Below, in pieces: positions 12,249 to 24,100 of a DNA stretch of 64,000 bases (the stretch's first letter is position 1; each line of letters opens with the position of its first letter). This stretch comes from Vitis vinifera (Eukaryota > Streptophyta > Magnoliopsida > Vitales > Vitaceae). The translations under genes and the position numbers were made by a program. Where the stretch lies: positions 6,888,501 to 6,952,500 of the forward strand of contig NC_081823.1 in the NCBI RefSeq assembly GCF_030704535.1, in the 5' to 3' direction. Below the pieces are notes generated by a model. It was not told the DNA's origin. It searched no databases and worked only from the letters and a program-made list of their open reading frames with translations.

Positions 12249-15200
12249 CTACAAGGTTGCCAGTAACATTGCCCGAATTTTGGCTCTAAGATCATCGGAA
12301 ACCTGGGTGGTATCAGAGGGCTGAGATGGGGGCCTAGGATCTTGGTGGGAATTTGATAAATCCACGGAAGCTTCTCTACTGGCACCTTCACCCACACTGA
12401 CTTTTGATTGATCTGAGGATTTTGTACTGATCTCCCCTTCTTCCAAGTCTGCTTCTCTTTCTGAATTAGATTTCTTACTTCGTTTTCTTCGGTCCCGATG
12501 CTCATCATCAGAATACTCATGCTTGTGCCGATGCCGAGACTCTCGGTCCTTGGAAGAAGAATGCCTTTTTCTATGCTTATGCCTGTCTCTACTGCAATGT
12601 GAAGAATGATGAGAGCGGTGCTTCTTCCTAGAGTGCTTGCGATCCCTTCTGTCTTCTTTTTCATCCTCTTCTTTTCCATCATCGCCATAATTGTCATCAT
12701 CATCATCTTCTTCTTCTTCTTCAAGTTTTTTTGATCTTGACCGATACTTCCTCCTTGATCGCCGTTCATTATGTTCAGTGTCAGAATGTTCTCTTTCTGG
12801 CTTCTCAGTTTTGCCGGATGTATCAACATCTACTGGAACTGAGCTGCCTTCTCTTTCTTTGCTGGCAAGATTTAAAGCTTCACCACCCAACCCACCTAAA
12901 CCAGAAACCCCAGATTCAGGCGGTTCTACCGATAAGCTACGGACTGTTTCAGTTTTTAAAGGCCCAGCTCCTCCTTTTATGATGGCTGCAAACATCTTTG
13001 CTCGTTTCAATCTTTCAGCCTTCAGCTTCTGCTCTTTAGTCAAGTGTGCTTCAGATGAGTCAGCCTCACTTGCAGCAGCAAGTGCTGCTGTATTTGCAAT
13101 AGCCTTGGCAACAGGGACAGAAACACTGGGCCCTTCATTTGGATCTGACTTTTGGCTGGAACTATGAGGTTGAGAAGAAAAGCGACTCTGAAAACTAGAA
13201 GCCTGCCCACCCTCACTGCTAAGGCCATTACTGATACCATTTGATGATGTCCTTGGAAGAATGTCGAAATTGGGATTCTTAATGCCTCTCGTGGCAGCCT
13301 GAAGAATGGCTGCAGCTGTATCCAAGCTAACACCAATCTGTTGCTGGGTCGGTTTGGAAGGATGATCCTGTCCATCTTTCCTTGACTTGCCAAGTACCAT
13401 CTTAAACTTTTCTTTCCTGTCAGAATCAAATGGCATATCATGATAAGAAGAACCCAAGGAGGCAGCATCATTGGATGAAGCAGTTCTTTTGTCCAGCCCA
13501 TCCTTCTCTGAATTGAGATTCTTGCCAGTTAATTTTGACTGGAAACCACAGACAATGAAGGCATCAGCAACAAAGAGAACTAAATAAAGCATTCTAGTCA
13601 GCATTAGTAATTTATCATCTCAAATCATCTATCAGGTTTGATGAAGTGAATGTAGATAATTGGAGAAGACTAAATTATTACCAACCAAGATATAAATACA
13701 TGGCACCATTTACAACACCCAAGTTACAAAAGATGTGCATTATCCTACACTGCATCCAGTGCTGGATTTAGCTTGTGAAAAATAGGAATCATACATTCAG
13801 TAATTGTAAACCACAAGGGAGAAAAGGAGAACCAACAATGGGTCCTTGGAAAGGTGAGATATAAAGCATCAGAAAATTTCCTTTCGGTGCATGTTCCAAA
13901 TCTAAAGCTGTAATTTAACTCCAGTTGAATTAGAGGACAATTTGAAATTTGCAAGATCACAAGAGTAATCCACAGATTTTGGTCAGCCCACTAACTCCTT
14001 CAGAAAAAAAGAAAAAAGAAATAATGCAATAGTCTGACCATCACATTCTAATTAAACATGCTCAGCAATCAAAATCTGGCGTCAAAGCAAATATCACACC
14101 TTCAGATAATGCATATGGAATTATCACACAGCAATCATAATCCCTTTAATTTAGATGGGACTAGAATACAAATGATGTCTATCATTACTGATTTGAAGGC
14201 TAATGTATTAAGTGATCGTATAGTATGAAAACAAGTACACTTCAGCATACGGAATGCAAATTATTCAAAATAACAAAGCAGCTTAAAGAATGTATTCCCA
14301 AATTGATCTATATTTTGACATGACCTGGTGGTAGGAAGACTAGTTATTCTGGCATTTAACTCCAAAAGACACTTACTGAATGAGCATTTATAGCAAAAAG
14401 TATTGATACTAAATTCTTCCTTTTCTTATATCCTACCACATCAAAGTCAAGGAAACATTGAACGCCAATGGACCTCCATATCTCATATCATGCCAAATTT
14501 AATAAAAAAAGAAAAAAAATATTTTTGTAAAAACACACCTCTTGAGCTTTTTGAAGAACTTGCAGATAATAAGGGTAATACTGGTTGGATGGCAGAAGAA
14601 ATGGAAATCTCCCATGTTTATTGTCCTGTTCAACAAGCACTGCCTCAAATTCCTTCCCATTTTTTAGAATGAACTCAACTATCTTATCAACCAATCTCTT
14701 TAAATCAGAGGGAGGCTCCAAAACCAATGTTTTAACCTTGGAGGTGCTTGGCAATGCAGAAGTCTGTGACTTGTCCATGGCAGCACCAAGTGAACCCAAG
14801 TCTTCACCTTTCTTTTTCAAGCTACTTGCAGCTCCACCCTTAACTGTACTGGCAACACGGTTCCTTTTTGACAGAGGAGCTTTTTCTTTAGGAGGCAGAT
14901 GCTTAGGAATTGCTTCATTGTTTCCATCTATATTCATAGAAGAAACCATCCCCTCTGAACCATGAGAAACCACTGTATTAGCAGCTGTGGAGGTTTCCTT
15001 ACGATCATTTTCTTGAGATTCAGAGGAATCCATATTTGTGCCCTCCTCATCCTCCCCAGACCCATATACAGAACCAAGCAAGGACAAAGCTCCACCTCCT
15101 CCAACACCACCTGTCTGATTTTCCTCATTATCAGCTTTCTTCTCTTCTTCAGTTTTGCCATCAACATCAGACTCTAGAAGTTCTCGGTGGTCAACAAGAA

Positions 15201-18171
15201 ACCTAAAGTACGCATGAAGATGGTGGTCAGGCATCAAGAATCCAAATGTTGGGTTGTCTCCTTGTTTCACCCTCAAAACAATTTCTGATTGCCCACCATG
15301 TCTGCTAACAAACATAGCAGTCCTCGCAATGATCTGATGTAGCTTCTCTGTTGGAGGCTGTAAAAACATACAAAAAGCAGTTCTTTCTTTCAACAATGCC
15401 ATACTTCACACAGGTGCAATATTAAAAAGAAATAGAAAGCTTACTAAGTAATTCCAAGATTAAACTACCTATCAAAAAAAAAAAAAAAGTAATTCCAAGA
15501 TTAAACCATTGAATCTCAAATACATTCAGATAACCATAAAGATTAAGCAACAGAACTCTATGAAGAAATGTTTCATCCAATTTTTTCACGAGTGATTTTG
15601 AAGATGATCCTCCCTGGTAAAATAATGAAATTCTATCATCCTAATCCCACCTGCGCGGTCCCTTGGTCATGACATCAAAAAGGAACAAGTTGCCCATGAA
15701 TGGCAACCTTAGGTCACAAGAACTCCATGCGTGCCCCGAGCATCTGAAACTTAGACATGTAAGCCTTAGAATAACATATGTACCCTAGACAATTGTCATG
15801 TCTCCAGATTGGATAAGCATAAGTGTTAAAAAAACAACAATCCAGGCCATATAGAAAAGAGGGGAAAAAAAAACAATTGGTGAAGAGAATCTTAAAGAGG
15901 AAATACTTACTAGGTTGTTGAGTAGGTTTTCGGGCACTGGAAAGGGTGGATGGAAAGCAGTATCCGATCCAGCATCAGCATTCTTTTGGTTGGAAGAACC
16001 ATCAGGGTTCCCATATGAAAAGGCAACAGTGTGATAGCCAGCAGCATCTGCCTTTTCCAAACCATTATCTAATTCTGTATATAAGAAGAAATAAAGTCAA
16101 AATTAATTCTACATGTGCTTGTTTTACCCTTAATAGTGTGATAACATACATAACCAAGAAAACACATTAATATTGAAGATAGAAGAACATTAGGGAATTG
16201 CCGGAGTGAGATTTAAATACCCTTACTTGTCTCTCTGAGATATGCAACTGTTGCAAACTAGACACTGTTCCTGCAAACTTTGAAATGATTTTGAAAACAG
16301 AAGCATAACAATTATATAGATTAGCAACAAACACCCAGAGCTCAACCCAGCTCACCAAATATAGTTTCTACCCCGACACATCATTTCCAATGCAGCACCA
16401 ATAAGAAGACTTAAGATTATTAGTACTTCTAAAACTTGTTTACCTGAGAGATGCCAATAGATGAATCCCCTTGGTTCATGGTTCACCATTTAGGATTTCC
16501 AACTCCACTCTAGATAGTTATGGAAAAAAAAAACAAGAAAGCCTTCTTCAAATCATGCAAATTATCTATGAATATGAAAACCTCCACAAAGCAAAATTGG
16601 GCAAACTTGTCATCATGACTCCACCTACTGACACAGTTACAATTTCTCCCTTCACAACTTCCATTGTCTTAATATTTTCAAAAGTACCCTTGTAATTAAT
16701 CTAGACAAAGTTTTTTGACATATCAGTTAAGAAAAATGGCATTTTCCTGATCAAAATTAGAATCTAGCCCTCTGCACCCCATGGATCTTATAATTCCGAT
16801 GACTCTCTTTTTGATGCTATATCTAGAAAGTGCTCATGTGCTTTCCCTCCTTTTTCTCATGGGTCAAGTTTCTAATTTCAATCACTGGAATGGTTCCAGA
16901 AATGAATATCGTATGCAAAAATATAGTGGACTCGTCTAGATCCAGTTAAATAAATAATAGTATATCATATCAGCCTTTCAGGTTGTATGTAGATTATATG
17001 TATCAGCTTGAATGGGTTAAATGAGTCATAATCAAATTGATTTAAACATGACACATATTAGATATCTTGTGAGCTTTTAGAGGACTCTTTATTTCAACAC
17101 AATCTCCTTAATGTGATCAAGAACATGAGAAAAGGAGGTTAACTTGATATCTAGTGATACCATATTCTCATTGTCGGTAAATAGTTTCTTACCATCTATT
17201 TGAAAGATGACAGAGCAACTAATGGCAAGTCACTACATCATCCCACAGTCACATTTTAGCATATGGGTCTATAGCACCCATATATTTCATATGATGCTAT
17301 ACAATCTTGCTGTTGTATGACATTAAAACTAATGAGGCACCACCACATTATCACATGCTGGCAAGCATTACCACATAGGCCTCATTAATTGCAAACCATG
17401 ACTTACGTATATCTTAATGTGCTCGTGAAGTAGCGTCCCACGAGTGGCCATGTCAAGTTGTAAAAGAGATCATCATCTCGGCACTGTCCAACTATTCGAC
17501 AAAAAAATTCAATTTGAACTAAAATTCAAGCTATATTCAATAGCCCATGCTCTAGAACCTTTCCCCAGAGACATTGAAAATACCTTTTTTTTTGGCCTTT
17601 TAGAGAGAAAGAAAGGGAGAAAAGAAGAAGAAGAAGGGTTCCCTAAAACGAACTACTTTTCACAAATGTTCATCATTTTCACTTTCTGAAATCTCTTCTT
17701 CTCAGCAACAAATTTCATAACGGAAAGCAGGAAAAAACCAAACTTCGCATCTGACCACGGAAAAGTTACTTATACGGCAAATTCGAAAACCCAGAACCCT
17801 AACCTATGAAGTTAATATCAAGATGCTGTGATCCTTAATTCAATTAAGAGATACATCTACAATTAAAAAATGAAAATAAATAAAGCACATACATAAAAAT
17901 ATTTACCTTGTTCATCGGAAGGTGGCGGAAGATCGAGGAACCTTTCCTGATCGAGCTCCAACTCAAGCTGAGAAATTTCAGCAGGCAAAGCAGAGGAGTG
18001 GTGGCGCCGCCTCTTGAGTGGCGGTAGCGGTGTTGGGAGAAGGTGGCGAACGTCGTAGCGATCGATGAGAAGAGAATTCCATTCCACGAGAGCGTCATTA
18101 GAGTTGACGAACGCCGAGTTGGCATCGTCGTCAAAGAGGAGCGCGTGGCGGCCGAGTACCTCCAGATCCAT
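12249..18171 (-). CDS. SFSWAP-like: SURP (SWAP)-domain splicing factor, SFSWAP-like
   Basis: Predicted nuclear RNA-binding regulator of pre-mRNA splicing, homologous to animal SFSWAP (suppressor of white apricot). Four exons: 18171-17907, 16074-15911, 15357-14539, 13538-12249; phases close exactly, giving 845 aa. The N-terminus (MDLEVLGRHALLF...LLIDRYDVRHLL) is the DRY_EERY domain. SURP module 1 spans about residues 149-205 (LHQIIARTAMFVSRHG...DHHLHAYFRFL) and SURP module 2 about 360-416 (RLVDKIVEFILKNG...YYPYYLQVL). A basic helix KAERLKRAKMF lies near 590. From about 672 to 785 there is an acidic run followed by an Arg/Ser/His/Lys-rich RS-like region, typical of splicing factors, and the end DDLRAKIRAMLLATL is compact. 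Intron 3 uses a GTGTGT donor. Known SFSWAP genes often regulate their own splicing through early introns; the 1.8-kb first intron would be the place to look. Confidence 0.95.
15446..15506 (+). mobile_element. Micro-insertion of a LINE tail with target-site duplication
   Basis: In intron 2 of the SURP gene the 20-mer aagtaattccaagattaaac occurs at 15446-15465 and again, unchanged, at 15487-15506. Between the copies are 21 bases: tacctatc followed by A residues. This is the signature of target-primed reverse transcription stopped after a few bases of a LINE 3' end. Confidence 0.8.
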
Positions 18172-18180
18172 CAATCTCGA

Positions 18181-18396
18181 TCGTTGAAACTGAACGAAGA
18201 CGGAGGAATATGGACGACGACGACGGTTATGGTGGATAGGTAAGGGAGAAGAAACCTAGAAATAGAGGTAGAGAAAATTGGTGTTGTCGTTGAAACCGAA
18301 CGGAGACGGAGGAATATGGACGACGACGACGACGGTTATGGTGGATAGGTAAGGGGAGAAGAAACCCTAGAAATAGAGGTAGAGAAAATTGGTGTT
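18181..18396 (-). repeat. Tandem duplication in the leader/promoter of the SURP gene
   Basis: Two copies of about 106 and 110 bases (18181-18286 and 18287-18396) lie directly upstream of the SURP gene ATG at 18171. They differ by a few substitutions, one extra GAC/GTC triplet in a (GAC)n run and single-base indels. Read on the coding strand they hold tctagggtttctt-type leader sequence and no ATG, so no upstream reading frame is introduced. Confidence 0.85.
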
Positions 18397-21175
18397 ACAC
18401 AGGGTGAGGATTTGCGTAGAACAGACACATGGCGTCGTCTCTTTCTTCCTTTTTTTTATGCTGGGAGGGACTTATGGGCTTCTGCTTTGGGGGACGGGTT
18501 ATTTGGATAAATGGGTCAAACTAACCCCAATATTTGCAAACCTAACCCACCGGCCAAAAAGTAAAAAATAATTGTTGATTCAGACAAAAATGTCATTCCT
18601 TTAGTTTCCTCCAACACTAATTATTTTTCCTCTTCTGTTTAATGACTCCTCATCTTTTCCTTCAAAGCCCATCTTCTCTTTTTGCTTCATTTACTGAACG
18701 ACGCATTATCTTTCACCTTCTTCTTCTATTTCATTTTCATCCTTTGGTATATGGAACGGAAAGTTCATCTTTTCTTTAAAAGCCCTAGAAAATTTTTTGT
18801 TTATCATCTATTTCTGTATCATTTGCAATCCTTGGAAAAATTATCTCATCTCATTTTATCATCTTGTCTATCCTCTTATATCTCATCTTTTTGTCAAGTT
18901 ATCTCATGTTATATCTTCAAACATAATAAAAATGAAGTTATTCCATATTGTATCTTCAAGCACGATAAAAAAAAACGAGTTCATTAGAGAGCGATAGAAG
19001 AAAAAGGTTAAAAATGGTGGTAAAAAAACAAAAATCCCAATTGCGAACCAAAAAAACAAAATTATGAATGTGAACTTAATTGTGGTTAAGTTCTTTATTA
19101 ATGCAACTCAATAACTATTAAATTCGGGTGAAAATTTTGATTGTGAACTTAATTGTAGTTAAATTTTTTGTTAATGCAACTCAATTAAGTGAAAATTCTG
19201 ACTGTGAACTTAACTGTGATTAAGTTCTTTGTTAATTTAGTTCAATAATAGTTAAATTTATGTTAATACAACAATTATCAACTTAACCATAATTAAATTT
19301 AACAAATTAATTTATATGATAAAACTAAAACATTAAGGTTACATTTGATTGATCGAATATAACATGGAATGGAATATAGTATATCATATTCTATGTTTTA
19401 TTAATAATGAGATATGATAAGTTATCTCATCACTTATCATATCCTATATTTAACTAAATATGAGATAGGATAAGTGATTCGGATATATTATCCACCCTCT
19501 ATTTTTCATCCATTTCATATAGGATATGTTAATCTCATGGGAAGATATGAGATATACATGTCTCATGTATCAAAATTTTATTTTTTTTATCAAATTTTTA
19601 TTTTTAATATATTCATTTTATAAAATAAATTTTTTATTATAAATTAAATTTACGATTAAAAAAGAAAAACTAAAAAAATATTTATAAAATAATATTAATA
19701 TATGATATTTATATTAAATAACATAAAATAAAATAAAAATATTTGTAAAGTTTAAATATTTTAATCATAAACATAGTTAAACATAAATGAAATTTCATTT
19801 GTTTTAACTAGAAAATATTTGAATGTCATATAATTTTTATTTAAAACGTGAAAAAATAATATGTATTTCATATTATTTTTCATTCATTTCACAAACTAAA
19901 TATAAATATAATATAATATAATATAGCATATATATGGTTGGGGTAAAACAATTGAAGCTGCTTTCAGTGGGTAAGGATCAGGCTCGAGTCGCTTTTAGCT
20001 TAATATTGAGGTAAGCCCAAGTCATAACATTATAATTTGGATGACTTAAAAGTTGAACCCAAGTTGAATTCGAGTTCTTCAAAATAGACTTGGGTTGGTA
20101 GGATTACTTAGATTTATTGTGTCGTATAACTCAAAATTCATCAATAATATTTAAAAAAATAATTATATATTTATAAAAAAAATTAAATGGTAAATAAAAT
20201 AAAATTTTAAAATAATATATATTTACATATTTTTATAAAAAATTTAATATTATTATATAAGATAATATGTATTATAAATATTATAAAAAACTTAAATTAG
20301 GTTCATGCTAGACTTGAATCAATGAGCCAACTTAAATTATGATTGGGTTAAAACAACCTAACTCAAATCCAATTTGAATATTAAAAAGGATTTCATCCAA
20401 ACATCCGATTAGGTTTAAACCGAGTCAGATTGAGTTAACCCGCCTAAATGGTGGCCCTAAGTCCACAAACTTTGAATCTATTTAGAAAGTGTTTTATAAA
20501 ATGGTTTTTTGTTTTTCAAAACAAAAATAATTTTTAAATTTAGGGACCATGTTTGACAACTTCTAATAGCAATTAAGGTTATTTTTATAACAAGTTTAAG
20601 ATATTTTCAGTTTTTTTTATAATATTTTAAAAAATATGAAAATTCTTTGAAAATTATTACATTTTACAAATATACCTTATTTAAATAAAAAATAAACAAA
20701 AAAATGTTTTCATATCCAAATTTTCAAGCAGAATTTTATTTTTAAAAATAAATAAAAATGATTTCTAAAAAGGTTCTCCCACCTTATTTTAGATCTATTT
20801 TTTTTATAAAAAAAAATTGATTAAAAAAAGGATTTAGCTAAGTGATAATGCATTAAACTTTTACGCATCTCGGAGCGCATCTCAAATACCAAACCTTGGT
20901 AACACGTCTGAAGATGTTTCTTTGGTGAATTGTCCTTCAATTCGAGCGGGGCCCAATTTTCAATACTCGGGACAGCCCAAGTTTGGACCCATCCAACAAG
21001 ATTTATATCTTTATATTTTCACTTTTCAGGATATTGTTACCATGAACAAAAAGATTGAAACATTTAGAAGGAAATTTATACTATAGTGAAGCCAAAAAAA
21101 GAAAAAGAAAAAAGAAATATAATTATATTCACATTCCAATCATACGGGAAACTTAACATATCACAATTTTATGTC
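18397..21175. other. Intergenic region between SURP gene and VPS35L
   Basis: No coding sequence is supported. It contains a short tandem repeat (19071-19260), then very AT-rich sequence to about 20450 with short inverted and direct repeats, probably remains of MITEs. A less AT-rich stretch at 19960-20110 repeats words such as ggttgg/gagtt without an assignable family. The poly(A) region of VPS35L should lie near 21000-21175. Confidence 0.5.
19071..19260. repeat. Three-copy tandem repeat, about 60-70 base unit
   Basis: The phrase gtgaacttaattgtggttaa and close variants recur three times (about 19070, 19145, 19205), each followed by ttttgttaatgcaactcaat or a variant. The units differ by substitutions and short deletions. 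Confidence 0.7.
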
Positions 21176-24100
21176 CTATCTGATGATTATTGATGGAGCT
21201 GCCGGGAATGATGGCAAACGTTCGCCTAAAAGTTTCATGGTTGACTGCAGATACTTGTTGTTGGAGCTCAAACAGAGCTGGGCAGTTTCCATCAGCTTGG
21301 AGCAGATAGGTGATATTTCCGGGCTTACCTGCCCAATGCAGAACAAGGAGAAAATAGAAATGTTAGCTAAATGGTGAGAATAAAATGGAAAACACATAAT
21401 CAACATTAAAGTCCTCCTCTTCGTGGGTTGCTGGCAACTGTGGCATAGGCCATGTGTTTGCTTCAGCTTTCCATTCTGGGGAAGGCTACAAGGGCATTGG
21501 GTATAGGTTGGGATGGAAGGTAGCTCATGAGCACTTATCCAGTAACTTGGTAGAGACAATAAGATGGCAGTTTGGGTACTTTGGAAGATCCATTAAAACT
21601 TTTAAGTGGAGTAAACTCAAATTTTGGAGCTGCCCATGATTACTATCGATCAGACAACACCAAAGTACTACTGAGAAACAGTTTGACCCATGGAAAATGT
21701 CTATTTATAAGCAGTAAAATGCCCATTGGGGGACGAAAGGGACGAAAGTTCTTTTCACACCACTTGGAGGTGAGGCCAAATAATAACATGGACTGGTTCA
21801 TGTTAATCTACCAGATAAAATTGAAAGCTTAAGGTAATCAAAGCCATCCATTTGAAAACTTGCTTTCACCCTGATGCCATGTTTATAACCATCCAAGAGG
21901 GTGCAACTAATTAGAAGATTAGAAGCAACCACAGGGCAGGTTCAACCTCCATGAGTTGGTCTTTCTGACTCAAATTATTATTATTATTGGGAAATTAAAT
22001 ATTTAGAGTTTAGGTTTAGGTAAATTACCTTTTTTTTTTTTAGTTTGACTATGATTAAGAAACTATTGGCTTAGGGTTGGTCCTTAGGACCCTACAGATA
22101 CACGGCTTTATATAGGATTTCATTAGAGTGAAAAAGTGAATGGTGAGTTTTGAGTGTGTATTTCTCAAGTTTAATAGTGAATTTGATCTCTCTCCTATGG
22201 ATGTAGGCAATTACACTGAACCACATAAAACTTTTGTCTTTTCTATTTCACTTAATCTTGCCTGCTGCATTTGGGTGTTAGGATTTTCCCAAGACCATGT
22301 GCCCTCCTCCATAGGGAAGCATTTGTATGCATGTTTTGACAATACAGATTTCTAAAGTTCATTTTAATAATACTGAATGTAGTTACTAAAATCAAGAAAA
22401 TTGGTTAGGAAATGATAGAGGTACATACTTTGAAAGATGATGCAATGCAGTTGCAAGCTTCAAGCGCCATGCTTCCCCGAGCAGCCTTTATTCAAGGGTT
22501 ACAAGTCAGAAAATAAATAAGTAATTTAATGCAATAATAGAAATTTAAACCCATAGGTACCTGTGAAGGCTCTTGTTGGATGACATTGCACAGTTCCTCT
22601 AGAACAAACTCAGACAATGAAACAAGATCTTGCAAATAGGTTGAATCACCAAAGAACAATAGGTCATTGCCCAGAATCTGGTCAAGAGAGATATTAGGAG
22701 CCACAATGTAAATCGAACATTTGCATAGACGGCACTAGTTAACAAGGCTACGCGCTTTTATTGCACAGTTCCTTTAGAACAAACTCAGACAATGAAACAA
22801 GATCTTGCAAATAGGTTGAATCACCAAAGAACAATAGGTCATTGCCCAGAATCTGGTCAAGAGAGATATTAGGAGCCACAATGTAAATTGAACATTTGCA
22901 TAGACGGCACTAGTTAACAAGGCTACGTGCTTTTATACACATGCACCTCAAAGTGTGAAGCAACTTCGTAACCATCATTCCTTGGACAACAATTTACTTC
23001 CTTCATGATCAATACAAATAATAGCGAACAATAATAACCATGAATGCGTGCTTGCATGCAGGGGCCCATGTGCATGTGTTTCATGAATTAGATGGATATC
23101 ATGGAACATAGTCCATTGCCTGGAAATATTCACTTAAAGAAAGTGAATAAAAACATCTGTTAACCAGATGTGACAACATAAGCAGGAAAAGTGAATTTTG
23201 ACCTTTCACCCAGAGTGTGAAACCATCAAAAGTTTTCTCCAATTTCAGGCACTGCAAAAATTTGATCTTCCACAATGGAAAATTTCAGTGTTACATCCCT
23301 ATTCAAAAATGATTTTCCAAACTTGGAAGTTCTGTTTTATTTTCATCAGCTCTGGAATTGATATCAAATTTAACACCTATGAAGATAAAAGGTGCCATTA
23401 CCTCTATATTATCAACATTATATGGGAGCTTATTTTGGGATAAAGTTGCTGACAATGAAATAATTGCACATAATATCCTTGCCCTCATTTTTGGTGTTAT
23501 CCTGCAGCAATGTGTTAAAACAATGATGAAAAAAAACCAAAAAGAAAATGAGAAAAAAAATTGCCCAATGTTTTCAACAAACAAAGATGTGATATAACAT
23601 ATACCATGATTGGGAACTAACGAGGGATAATATGCTCTTTGGGATAAAGGCAGCTCCTTGCTCAGGATTGCCTTCAAATGGAAATATTAATCAGACAACA
23701 TTCCAATAAAAAAAAAAATATTAATCAGACAACATAGTGAAAAGCAAAAAGAAAAACAAAATCTTATGCAACTTTAAAAGCAATTCTGGTAACACCTTCC
23801 ATTGCAACGGGATCTGCATAAGTCAATAATAAGCTAGGAAACCAAAAATAGAAGAAAACCCTCATCATACATCATGAATATGAAGCATCATAAACCTGAG
23901 TGAACTCAACTGGTTGAAAGGGCAAGACAAATAATGTTGTATCCTAGTCTTATATACACCTGTTGTCATTGGTATTATGTCAAGTGTTTAAACAGTATTT
24001 GAAAAGCTCATTAAGTGTGGGGGGTGGGGGCGGCAGGCTGGGGGCCATTGCTTGGTCCACTGATAATTTTGGGCTCTAGATTATGAAAACGCAAGTTCGA

